Below are positions 1 through 5,678 of a stretch of 7,759 bases of DNA, piece after piece (within the stretch, counting starts at the first letter, position 1; the number at the start of each line of letters is the position of its first letter). Source of the stretch: Betaproteobacteria bacterium. Its GTDB lineage: Bacteria > Pseudomonadota > Gammaproteobacteria > Burkholderiales > Burkholderiaceae_C. Below the pieces are notes generated by a model, which ran no database searches, was not told where the DNA came from, and was given only the letters and a program-made list of their open reading frames with translations. The position numbers and the translations under genes are program-made. Location: NCBI GenBank assembly GCA_009927195.1, contig RFNL01000374.1, positions 1-7,759 on the forward strand, given 5' to 3'.

Positions 1-387
1 TCTACGAACTTCATCAGCCCGTCTTGTAACCAGCATGCAAATGGGCTGTGCTAGACGTCATACAGATTGTGGCTTGCCATTGTCCATATTAAGGATTACA
101 TGATTAATTGCCCGGGGAGCTGTGCCGGAGGGCGCAGCAGGACGCGATGACCCATCACCCAATGCTTGAATGTATTCGGCGATGGTGAGCGACGCTGGAG
201 ATTGACCGCCCAGACCCAGGCTTTCCAACACCACAGGCATTTATGACATCTTTTTGGCGGGCTTGCCAGTAATGAGTTGGATTTCACAAGAGGGCATCCG
301 AGCCAGTCGGTCACTGGATGGTCCGGATCCCCGGCGCTTGATTAGGTCGGCGCGGGTACGCAAAAGTAATGGGGCCTCACTGCTCAG
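1..387. other. Gene-poor left edge, possibly decayed coding sequence
   Basis: No convincing gene is visible here. On the minus strand, the frame of the neighbouring YedE-like gene stays open after its TGA (388-390) for 48 codons to a TAA at 241-243. An ATG (240-238) follows at once in the same frame and gives 60 codons to a TGA at 58-60. The predicted peptides have no motif I recognise, no good Shine-Dalgarno sequence precedes the ATG, and the first stretch has no good start codon. The first ~120 bases are more AT-rich than the rest. It may be plain intergenic DNA or a broken small gene that once followed the YeeE/YedE pair. No tRNA, terminator or repeat was recognised. Confidence 0.45.
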
Positions 388-840
388 TCATGTGGTGGCT
401 GACTTTTGGGGGGCGTGGATGAAGCGGTCCAGCAATTCATAGCCCACCATGCCCAGTACCATGGTTGCAACGAAAACCAATGCCTGGTTCTGACCGGCGG
501 CCATGGACACCAGGGCAGGGCCTGGGCAAAACCCGGCCAAGCCCCAACCTGCGCCAAACATCCAACTGCCAATGACCAAGCGCCGATCGATCGCTTGGCT
601 GCTGGGCATGCGCATTGGACCACCCATGAAGTTGAAGGTGCGTTTTTTGGCCAGCCTGAACGCGAAAAATCCCACGGCAATGGCCCCGCACATGACCAGT
701 GCCAAAGACGGGTCCCAGTTGCCCAACAGGTCCAAAAAGCCAATGACTTTGCCCGGATCGGTCATACCCGACAAAATGAGACCCAGGCCAAACAACAGGC
801 CGACCAAAAATTCGCTCACGCGGTACAACATGGGGTTCAT
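388..840 (-). CDS. YeeE/YedE-family half-size membrane protein (YedE2/DUF6691 type)
   Basis: A 150-residue hydrophobic protein forming one half of a split YeeE/YedE sulfur-transport-like unit in the inner membrane. Visible family features are the N-terminal glycine-rich helix with SGMTDPGKVIGFLD (residues 24-37), NWDPSLALVM (41-50), and the conserved GFCPGPAL (103-110) with Cys105, where family members place a cysteine on the substrate path. The start at 840 was chosen because MNPMLYRVSE begins the conserved region. The same frame is open back to 981, but that stretch overlaps the preceding gene and encodes non-membrane, low-quality sequence. An AAAGGG lies just upstream, and the gap to the preceding gene is 10 bp, so it is probably the last gene of the bigR operon. 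The family is related to thiosulfate importer YeeE and to the PmpA/PmpB pairs found beside BigR in other bacteria. The transported species is inferred, not shown. Confidence 0.9.
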   Translation of the reverse strand: MNPMLYRVSEFLVGLLFGLGLILSGMTDPGKVIGFLDLLGNWDPSLALVMCGAIAVGFFAFRLAKKRTFNFMGGPMRMPSSQAIDRRLVIGSWMFGAGWGLAGFCPGPALVSMAAGQNQALVFVATMVLGMVGYELLDRFIHAPQKSATT

Positions 841-850
841 GGGGCGCCCT

Positions 851-1288
851 TTAAACGAGGTGATGAACGATATAAACCATTGAAAACCCAGCGCCCATGA
901 AGCACAGGGTGGCGACCAATGAGCGCGGTGAAAGGCGCGAGAGGCCGCACACGCCGTGACCGCTGGTGCAGCCTGTGGCATAGCGCGTGCCCATGCCCAC
1001 CAGTAAGCCGGCCGTCACCACAGTCCAAAAGCCGGCATCGATGCGGGGTTCGATGACCAACTCGGCTGGCGCCAAAGCCATGAATACCGTGGGTGCGGCC
1101 AACATGCCCAGCACAAAAGCCAAACGCCAAAAGGTGTCGCCTGATTGGGGGGGCAGCAGCCCACCCAGAATGCCGCTGATGCCCAAAACGCGGCCGTTGA
1201 TCAAAATAAAGGTGGCCGAAGCCACACCCAAGAGCAAGCCCCCCCACAACGAAGTCCAGGGGGTGAAGTGGTTCCAGTCGATGTGCAT
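851..1288 (-). CDS. YeeE/YedE-family half-size membrane protein (sulfur transport)
   Basis: A 145-residue integral membrane protein and the partner half of the split YeeE/YedE unit. Diagnostic motifs are NGRVLGISGILGG (residues 31-43) and the signature GTRYATGCTSGHGVCGLSR (100-118), with Cys107 and Cys114. In YeeE the equivalent GCTSGH cysteine lies on the thiosulfate uptake route. Full-length YeeE is about 350 residues, so this protein and its neighbour each carry roughly half the fold and presumably act together. The start at 1288 has a strong AAGGAG five to six bases upstream, overlapping the stop codon of the repressor gene. Order and spacing (10-bp gaps on both sides) indicate an operon with the repressor. 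Persulfide- or thiosulfate-type sulfur is the likely cargo by family and context. Confidence 0.93.
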   Translation of the reverse strand: MHIDWNHFTPWTSLWGGLLLGVASATFILINGRVLGISGILGGLLPPQSGDTFWRLAFVLGMLAAPTVFMALAPAELVIEPRIDAGFWTVVTAGLLVGMGTRYATGCTSGHGVCGLSRLSPRSLVATLCFMGAGFSMVYIVHHLV

Positions 1289-1294
1289 GTTTTG

Positions 1295-1300
1295 CTCCTT
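1295..1300 (-). promoter_or_regulatory. Shine-Dalgarno sequence overlapping the bigR stop codon
   Basis: The minus strand reads TAAGGAGCAAAACATG. The AAGGAG of the first YeeE/YedE gene uses the last two bases of the repressor's TAA stop. This ties translation of the membrane protein to termination on the repressor message and fixes the start at 1288. Confidence 0.8.
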
Positions 1301-1613
1301 ATGCCGTTGCGCAAAATTGTTGGTACAGCACCGCCATCACCGCCATCGCCTGAGGGCTGTCGATTTGGTAGTAAATGTTTTTGCCCTCACGCCGGGTCAC
1401 AACCAGGCCCTCATCGCGCAACACCGTGAGCTGTTGCGACAAGGTGGGCTGCACGATGCCCAAAATTTCTTCCAATTCACCCACTCGTTTTTCTCCCTGT
1501 GCAAGTTGGCACAGCAGCAACATGCGGTCGGGGTTGGACAAGACCTTCATCAAGCGGCAAGCTTGGTCGACTGAAGACCTCAATTTTCCCAAATCCAGTT
1601 CAACAGACTCCAT
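1299..1613 (-). CDS. bigR: ArsR-family sulfide/persulfide-responsive repressor (BigR/SqrR type)
   Basis: A 104-residue winged-helix ArsR/SmtB-type repressor. The N-terminal helix contains Cys19. MKVLSNPDRMLLLCQLA (residues 22-38) is the classic opening of the fold. The recognition helix is in VQPTLSQQLTVLRDEGLV (54-71), followed by the wing RREGKNIYYQI (74-84). The metal-site CxC of ArsR proteins is absent. Instead Cys35 and Cys101 are 66 residues apart, the same separation as the thiol-switch pairs Cys42/Cys108 of Xylella BigR and Cys41/Cys107 of Rhodobacter SqrR. Those pairs form a disulfide or polysulfide link in response to sulfide and release DNA. The gene is read away from a palindrome it probably binds (1645-1679), so it should repress itself and both arms. 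The start at 1613 is the first ATG after an in-frame TAA upstream. No strong ribosome binding site precedes it. Confidence 0.93.
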   Translation of the reverse strand: MESVELDLGKLRSSVDQACRLMKVLSNPDRMLLLCQLAQGEKRVGELEEILGIVQPTLSQQLTVLRDEGLVVTRREGKNIYYQIDSPQAMAVMAVLYQQFCATA

Positions 1614-1644
1614 GGCTTGTGAATTTTCCGGTTAATTCATAGTT

Positions 1645-1673
1645 AGTATATTGAAAGATATATTGTTTGTCAA
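1645..1673 (-). promoter_or_regulatory. Sigma70-type promoter for the bigR-YeeE-YedE operon
   Basis: On the minus strand a consensus TTGACA -35 (1673-1668) and TATACT -10 (1650-1645) are separated by exactly 17 bp. Transcription would begin near 1638, about 25 bases before the repressor start codon. Both elements lie inside the operator palindrome, so repressor binding should block RNA polymerase directly. Confidence 0.78.
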
Positions 1674-1679
1674 TATACT
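1651..1679 (+). promoter_or_regulatory. Sigma70-type promoter for the dioxygenase-methyltransferase-cydAB operon
   Basis: On the plus strand TTGAAA (-35, 1651-1656) and TATACT (-10, 1674-1679) are separated by exactly 17 bp. Transcription would begin near 1686, some 22 bases before the ATG at 1708. The element shares nearly all its bases with the opposing promoter, so the two should compete for polymerase and fall under the same operator. No second promoter was recognised before the downstream genes of this strand. Confidence 0.75.
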
Positions 1680-1707
1680 GTCGGTGTCGAAAAAATAAAG
1701 TGATTTC

Positions 1708-2583
1708 ATGGCCCCCCCAATCCCTATACCCCTGGTCCAAGGCATTTTTGACCCCGGTACTGGGACCGTCACTTATGTGGTTTACGAAAAACCAGGTTCT
1801 GCCTGCGCGATCATTGATTCAGTCATGGACTACGACCCCAAGTCGGGCCGCACCAGCCACAAGTCGGCGGACAAGGTCATCGAATTCGTCAAAAACAACA
1901 ACCTCAAGGTAGAGTGGATTTTGGAAACCCATGCCCACGCCGATCACCTGAGCGCTGCACCTTATTTGAAACAACACATGGGCGGCAAAACCGCCATTGG
2001 CGACCACATCAGCGGTGTGCAAAAAGTCTTCAAGGGCATCTTCAACATGGAAGCCGGTTTCAAATTGGACGGCTCGCAGTTCGACCATTTGTTTGCCGAT
2101 GGCGACGCCATCCAAGTGGGCGGCCTCAACGGTCACACCATGTATGTGCCGGGTCACACGCCCGCTTGCGTGGCTTACCAATTTGGTGACGCGGTGTTTG
2201 TGGGTGACACCCTGTTCATGCCCGATGTTGGCACGGCCCGCTGCGACTTTCCTGGCGGAGATGCCAAAACCTTGTACGCATCGACCCGCAAAATTTTGAG
2301 CCTGCCGCCCGAAACACGGCTGTTCATGTGCCACGACTACCCACCCAATGGTCGTGCCGTGAAATTCGAAACCACCGTGGCCGAGCAAAAAGCCCACAAC
2401 ATCCATGTGCATGACGGCATCAGCGAAGCCCAGTTTGTGGAAATGCGCACCCAGCGCGATGCCACCTTGGAAATGCCGTTGCTCATCCTGCCTGCGGTGC
2501 AAATCAACATCCGCGCCGGGGAATTCCCACCCAAGGAAGACAACGGCATTGCCTACGCCAAAATTCCTTTGAACGCACTCTGA
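1708..2583 (+). CDS. ETHE1-like MBL-fold persulfide dioxygenase
   Basis: A 291-residue metallo-beta-lactamase-fold protein predicted to oxidise glutathione persulfide to sulfite and glutathione using one non-haem iron. The hallmark ETHAHADHLSAA (residues 73-84) supplies His75, His77, Asp79 and His80. His150 lies in VPGHTPAC, Asp167 in FVGDTLF, and His209 in MCHDYPP. By ETHE1 homology the iron ligands are His75, His150 and Asp167. The PDVGTARCDFPGGDA stretch (172-186) matches the ETHE1 substrate-side loop with its Arg and Asp. It is longer than human ETHE1 (254 residues), mainly between the first two ligands and at the C terminus. It lacks the DUF442 or rhodanese domain often fused to Blh proteins. 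It is divergent from bigR and two bases from the next gene. The start has only a poor ribosome binding site, but the N terminus fits the family. The chemistry is inferred from family and context. Confidence 0.92.
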   Translation: MAPPIPIPLVQGIFDPGTGTVTYVVYEKPGSACAIIDSVMDYDPKSGRTSHKSADKVIEFVKNNNLKVEWILETHAHADHLSAAPYLKQHMGGKTAIGDHISGVQKVFKGIFNMEAGFKLDGSQFDHLFADGDAIQVGGLNGHTMYVPGHTPACVAYQFGDAVFVGDTLFMPDVGTARCDFPGGDAKTLYASTRKILSLPPETRLFMCHDYPPNGRAVKFETTVAEQKAHNIHVHDGISEAQFVEMRTQRDATLEMPLLILPAVQINIRAGEFPPKEDNGIAYAKIPLNAL

Positions 2584-2585
2584 CC

Positions 2586-3206
2586 ATGATCGGATTCACC
2601 AACCCCCAAGCCTCGTGGGACAAGCGCTTCTCCACGCCTGACTATGTGTTTGGCGAAGAGCCCAACGCCTTTTTGGTTTCCCAAGCAGCTTTGCTGGGAC
2701 AGGGCCAAGCTTTGGCGCTGGCCGATGGGGAAGGGCGCAACAGTGTGTGGTTGGCTCAGCAAGGACTTAGCGTCGATGCCTTCGACTTTTCGGCACCTGC
2801 CATTGCCAAAGCCAAAGCCTTGGCAGCCAAACACCACGTGAGGGTGAATTTCACCTGCAGCGACTGGCAATCCTTTGGATGGCCCACGGCCCATTACGAC
2901 CTGGTGGCAGGCATTTTTTTCCAGTTTGCAACGCCTGAGGAACGCGCTGTCTTGTTTGAAAAAATCAAGCACAGCTTGAAACCGGGTGGTCTGCTGATCA
3001 TCCAGGGCTATGGCAAAAACCAACTCAAATACAACACCGGCGGCCCCGGCAAGCTGGACCATTTGTACGACGAAGCACTGTTGCGCGAAGCTTTCGCTGG
3101 CTGCGATGTGTTGGTCTGCAACACTTACGAAACCACCATCCAAGAGGGCGCAGGCCACTCGGGCATGTCGGCTTTGGTGGGGTTTGTCGCGAGAAAAGAG
3201 CCATAA
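2586..3206 (+). CDS. TehB-like class I SAM-dependent methyltransferase
   Basis: A 206-residue cytoplasmic methyltransferase of the Rossmann type. WDKRFSTPDYVFGEEPNAFL (residues 11-30) matches the N terminus of the TehB-like/tellurite-resistance group. Motif I is ALADGEGRNSVWLAQQG (44-60), in which the family's GEGRN is intact but the usual preceding small or glycine residue is Asp. FDFS (66-69) is the acidic ribose-binding end of strand 2, DW (93-94) follows strand 3, and YDLVAGIFFQF (104-114) is the motif IV region. LKPGGLLIIQGY (131-142) is the usual post-motif strand. The ATG is two bases past the dioxygenase stop, so translation is probably coupled, and no separate ribosome binding site is evident. 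The substrate is unknown. Membership of a sulfide-response operon suggests a sulfur or chalcogen compound such as hydrosulfide or a thiol, but this is a guess. Confidence 0.88.
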   Translation: MIGFTNPQASWDKRFSTPDYVFGEEPNAFLVSQAALLGQGQALALADGEGRNSVWLAQQGLSVDAFDFSAPAIAKAKALAAKHHVRVNFTCSDWQSFGWPTAHYDLVAGIFFQFATPEERAVLFEKIKHSLKPGGLLIIQGYGKNQLKYNTGGPGKLDHLYDEALLREAFAGCDVLVCNTYETTIQEGAGHSGMSALVGFVARKEP

Positions 3207-3239
3207 CCTTTGCAAATCTGTCATTGAATGAGATCAACC

Positions 3240-4586
3240 ATGGACGCACTCGATCCCCTTTTATTGGCACGGCTGCAGTTTGCTGCAAACGTCACTTTTC
3301 ACATCTTGTTTCCCACCATCAGCATCGCGATGGGCTGGTTTTTGTTGTTTTTCAAGACCCGATTCGTGGCCACGGGCGAGCCACATTGGATGGACGCCTA
3401 CCAGTTCTGGATCAAGATCTTTGCCCTGACTTTCGCCTTGGGTGTGGTCAGTGGCATCACCATGAGTTTCCAGTTTGGCACCAATTGGCCAGGCTTTATG
3501 AACACCGTGGGCAATGTGGCCGGGCCCTTGCTGGCCTATGAGGTGCTGACCGCTTTCTTTCTAGAGGCCACGTTCCTGGGCATCATGTTGTTTGGTCGCG
3601 GACGGGTCAGCGAAGGCGTTCACACCTTGGCCACCTGGTTGGTGGCTTTGGGCACCTCTGCTTCAGCGTTTTGGATTTTGGCGCTCAACTCTTGGATGCA
3701 CACCCCAGCGGGCTACGAGATGATCAATGGGCAAGCCCATGTCACCAGTTGGTTCGAGGTCATCTTCAACCCGTCGTTCCCCTACCGCATGACCCACATG
3801 CTGCTGGCTTCTGGCCTGACCGGCGCTTTTCTATTGGCAGGTATCAGCGCCTACCGTTGGCTGAAAAAAGACCGCGCCAAAGATGTCTGGGTCACACTGC
3901 GCACCGGTGTCTTTGTGGCTGCAGCCTTGATTCCTGTGCAGATCTTGGTCGGAGACATGCACGGTCTGAATACCTTGCAACATCAACCTGCCAAATTGGC
4001 CGCCATGGAGGGCATTTGGGAAACCCAAAGAGGCGTGCCTGCGGTTTTATTTGCCATCCCAGACCATGCCACGCAGTCCAACAAATATGAAATTGCCATT
4101 CCCAAGTTGGCATCTTTCTACCTCACCCATGATTGGAATGGCGAGGTCAAGGGCATCAAAGACTTTGCCGAACACCCCCCCGTTGGGCCAGTTTTTTGGG
4201 CATTTCGCATCATGGTCGGGGTGGGTCTGCTGATGCTGGCTGTCAGTTGGTTTGCCGGCTACGAGTTGAAGATCAAGAAAACGCTGTCCCCTCACATCAG
4301 CAAGGTGTTGGTGGGCATGACTTTCTCCGGCTGGGTGGCGCTGGTGGCGGGTTGGTATGTCACCGAAATTGGCCGTCAGCCTTGGATGGTTTATGGCTTG
4401 TTGACCACCGCTCAGGCCGCCTCTCAGGTTCCTAAAAACAATATTGCGCTGTCATTGGCGATGTACCTCACGCTTTATGCGGCGCTCTTGTCGGCCTATG
4501 TGTCGGTGGTGTTTTATCTGGCCCAAAAAGCTGTCAAAGGTGAAATACAACCCAGTTCCAACTGGAAAGGGCTGAGCCATGTTTGA
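3240..4586 (+). CDS. cydA: Cytochrome bd-type quinol oxidase subunit I (CioA-like)
   Basis: A 448-residue multi-helix inner-membrane protein that oxidises quinol and carries the three haems of cytochrome bd. Using this start, His21 in TFHILFP corresponds to the E. coli His19 haem ligand, and His186 in YRMTHMLLAS matches E. coli His186. Arg323/Met325 in FWAFRIMVG match Arg391/Met393. Glu101 and Glu109 match the Glu99/Glu107 pair. The quinol-site residues Lys252 and Glu257 lie in QPAKLAAMEG, and TEIGRQPW (375-382) is present. The Q-loop is short and total length is about 75 residues below E. coli CydA, as in cyanide-insensitive CioA proteins. An ATG at 3228 is in frame but lacks a ribosome binding site. 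The one at 3240 follows TGAGA and gives the family N terminus. It lies 33 bp after the methyltransferase, with no promoter seen between. Confidence 0.96.
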   Translation: MDALDPLLLARLQFAANVTFHILFPTISIAMGWFLLFFKTRFVATGEPHWMDAYQFWIKIFALTFALGVVSGITMSFQFGTNWPGFMNTVGNVAGPLLAYEVLTAFFLEATFLGIMLFGRGRVSEGVHTLATWLVALGTSASAFWILALNSWMHTPAGYEMINGQAHVTSWFEVIFNPSFPYRMTHMLLASGLTGAFLLAGISAYRWLKKDRAKDVWVTLRTGVFVAAALIPVQILVGDMHGLNTLQHQPAKLAAMEGIWETQRGVPAVLFAIPDHATQSNKYEIAIPKLASFYLTHDWNGEVKGIKDFAEHPPVGPVFWAFRIMVGVGLLMLAVSWFAGYELKIKKTLSPHISKVLVGMTFSGWVALVAGWYVTEIGRQPWMVYGLLTTAQAASQVPKNNIALSLAMYLTLYAALLSAYVSVVFYLAQKAVKGEIQPSSNWKGLSHV

Positions 4587-5613
4587 GCCAGGTGTGGATT
4601 TGATGCAACCAAGCGGTTGGTTGCCGCTGGTGTTTGCTTTGGTCATGGCGCTGTCCATGTTGGCCTATGTCATCTTGGACGGCTATGACCTCGGTGTCGG
4701 CGCATTGCTCGACAGTGCTGAATCGGTCGAACAAAAAGACATGATGATCGCCAGCATAGGTCCGTTTTGGGATGCCAATGAAACCTGGTTGGTGTTGGGG
4801 GTTGGTGTTTTGCTGGTGGGTTTTCCCATGGCTCACGGCATCATTTTGGGGGCGCTGTACCTGCCAGTGGCTTTGATGTTGGTGGCATTGTCGCTGCGCG
4901 GTGTGGCATTTGACTTTCGGGTCAAGTCCAAGCCGCAGCACCAGCCTTTTTGGAACAAGGCTTTTTATGCGGCTTCTTCCCTGGCCTCATGGTCCCAAGG
5001 ATTCATGCTGGGACAACTCATCACCGGTTTCAAACAAGATTCAGAAGGCTATCTGTTCAGTGCCCTGATTGGCTTTTGCCTGGTGTTTGCCTATCGATTG
5101 TTGGGCGCGGGCTGGCTCATCATGAAGTCTGAAGGGGCCTTGCAACTGCTGGCGGTCAATTGGGCCAAACAAAGCCTGTGGCTGACCGCTGCGGGCGTGG
5201 CGGCTATTTCTGTGGCGACGCCGTGGGTCAGTCAGCGAATTTTTGAAAAGTGGTTCAGTATGCCAAATTTCATGATGCTTTTGCCCATACCGGCGGTGAC
5301 AGTGGCGCTGTTTTGGTTCATTTGGCGCAGTCTGTCGCGATTGCCCACTCGCTTTGCGCAGGGTCATCAAAACGGTGCTGCGATACCGTTTGCTGCCACG
5401 GTCGGCATTTTTCTCCTGTCTTTTTTGGGGCTGGCCTATAGCTTGTTTCCGTGGTTGGTGATCGACAAGCTCAATATTTGGCAAGCGGCCAGCTCACCCG
5501 AAGCATTGATGGTTATTTTTTACGGTGTGGTGGTGGTGTTGCCGGTCATCATTGGCTACACCGTGTTTGCCTATCGGGTCTTTTGGGGCAAGTCCACCCA
5601 ACTTCGGTATTGA
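4579..5613 (+). CDS. cydB: Cytochrome bd-type quinol oxidase subunit II (CioB-like)
   Basis: A 344-residue multi-helix membrane protein, the partner of subunit I. Family motifs are LDGYDLGVGALL (residues 33-44), GPFWDANETWLVLGVGVLLVG (61-81, with Asp65, Asn67 and Trp70) and LYLPVALMLVALSLRGVAF further on. E. coli CydB is 379 residues, so this copy is slightly compact, as is usual for the CIO branch. The ATG overlaps the end of subunit I by 8 bp, and AAAGGG sits upstream inside subunit I, indicating coupled translation. A second ATG at 4603 would remove an eight-residue extension and cannot be excluded. No CydX-like small subunit and no cydDC assembly genes follow. The next gene lies on the opposite strand, so this ends the plus-strand operon. 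Confidence 0.95.
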   Translation: MFEPGVDLMQPSGWLPLVFALVMALSMLAYVILDGYDLGVGALLDSAESVEQKDMMIASIGPFWDANETWLVLGVGVLLVGFPMAHGIILGALYLPVALMLVALSLRGVAFDFRVKSKPQHQPFWNKAFYAASSLASWSQGFMLGQLITGFKQDSEGYLFSALIGFCLVFAYRLLGAGWLIMKSEGALQLLAVNWAKQSLWLTAAGVAAISVATPWVSQRIFEKWFSMPNFMMLLPIPAVTVALFWFIWRSLSRLPTRFAQGHQNGAAIPFAATVGIFLLSFLGLAYSLFPWLVIDKLNIWQAASSPEALMVIFYGVVVVLPVIIGYTVFAYRVFWGKSTQLRY

Positions 5614-5626
5614 TTCAACTCAAAAC

Positions 5627-5678
5627 AGCGGCTGACACCTCGGACGCCATCACCCCAGGGGTCAAGGGGCCAGCCGCT
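5627..5678. repeat. Inverted repeat at the cydB/pdxH convergent junction
   Basis: AGCGGCTG (5627-5634) and CAGCCGCT (5671-5678) form a perfect 8-bp inverted repeat with a 36-bp loop. Inside the loop is a small ACCCC-A-GGGGT repeat (5652-5662). The right arm lies in the last codons of pdxH. It sits where two converging operons end, so it may help stop transcription from one or both sides. There is no T-tract, so it is not a standard intrinsic terminator. Confidence 0.3.

Larger units (their letters stand above)
1645..1679. promoter_or_regulatory. Probable BigR/SqrR-type operator palindrome
   Basis: A perfect 10-bp inverted repeat, AGTATATTGA (1645-1654) and TCAATATACT (1670-1679), separated by 15 bp. 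Inside it a third copy of the core half-site gives TATATTG at 1647-1653 and 1659-1665, and inverted CAATATA at 1671-1677. The three cores are stepped by exactly 12 bp. The inner pair forms TATATTG-N5-CAATATA, a usual size for an ArsR-family dimer site. It is the only AT-rich palindrome between the divergent repressor and dioxygenase genes. Binding by the adjacent repressor is an inference. Confidence 0.8.

Noticed and set aside
254..442. 62-codon plus-strand open frame starting with TTG
   Set aside because: It has no ribosome binding site or recognisable motif, and it overlaps the end of the well-supported YedE-like gene on the other strand.
841..981. 47-residue N-terminal extension of the YedE-like protein, with its frame open to 981
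   Set aside because: It overlaps most of the last third of the preceding YeeE gene in another frame, encodes non-membrane sequence, and the family N terminus starts at 840.
1819..2502. 227-codon minus-strand open frame opposite the dioxygenase
   Set aside because: It is a high-GC shadow, rich in His and Val and without family motifs, while the plus-strand frame has complete ETHE1 motifs.
2553..3224. 223-codon minus-strand open frame opposite the methyltransferase
   Set aside because: Its composition is that of an antisense shadow, and the plus-strand frame carries clear methyltransferase motifs.
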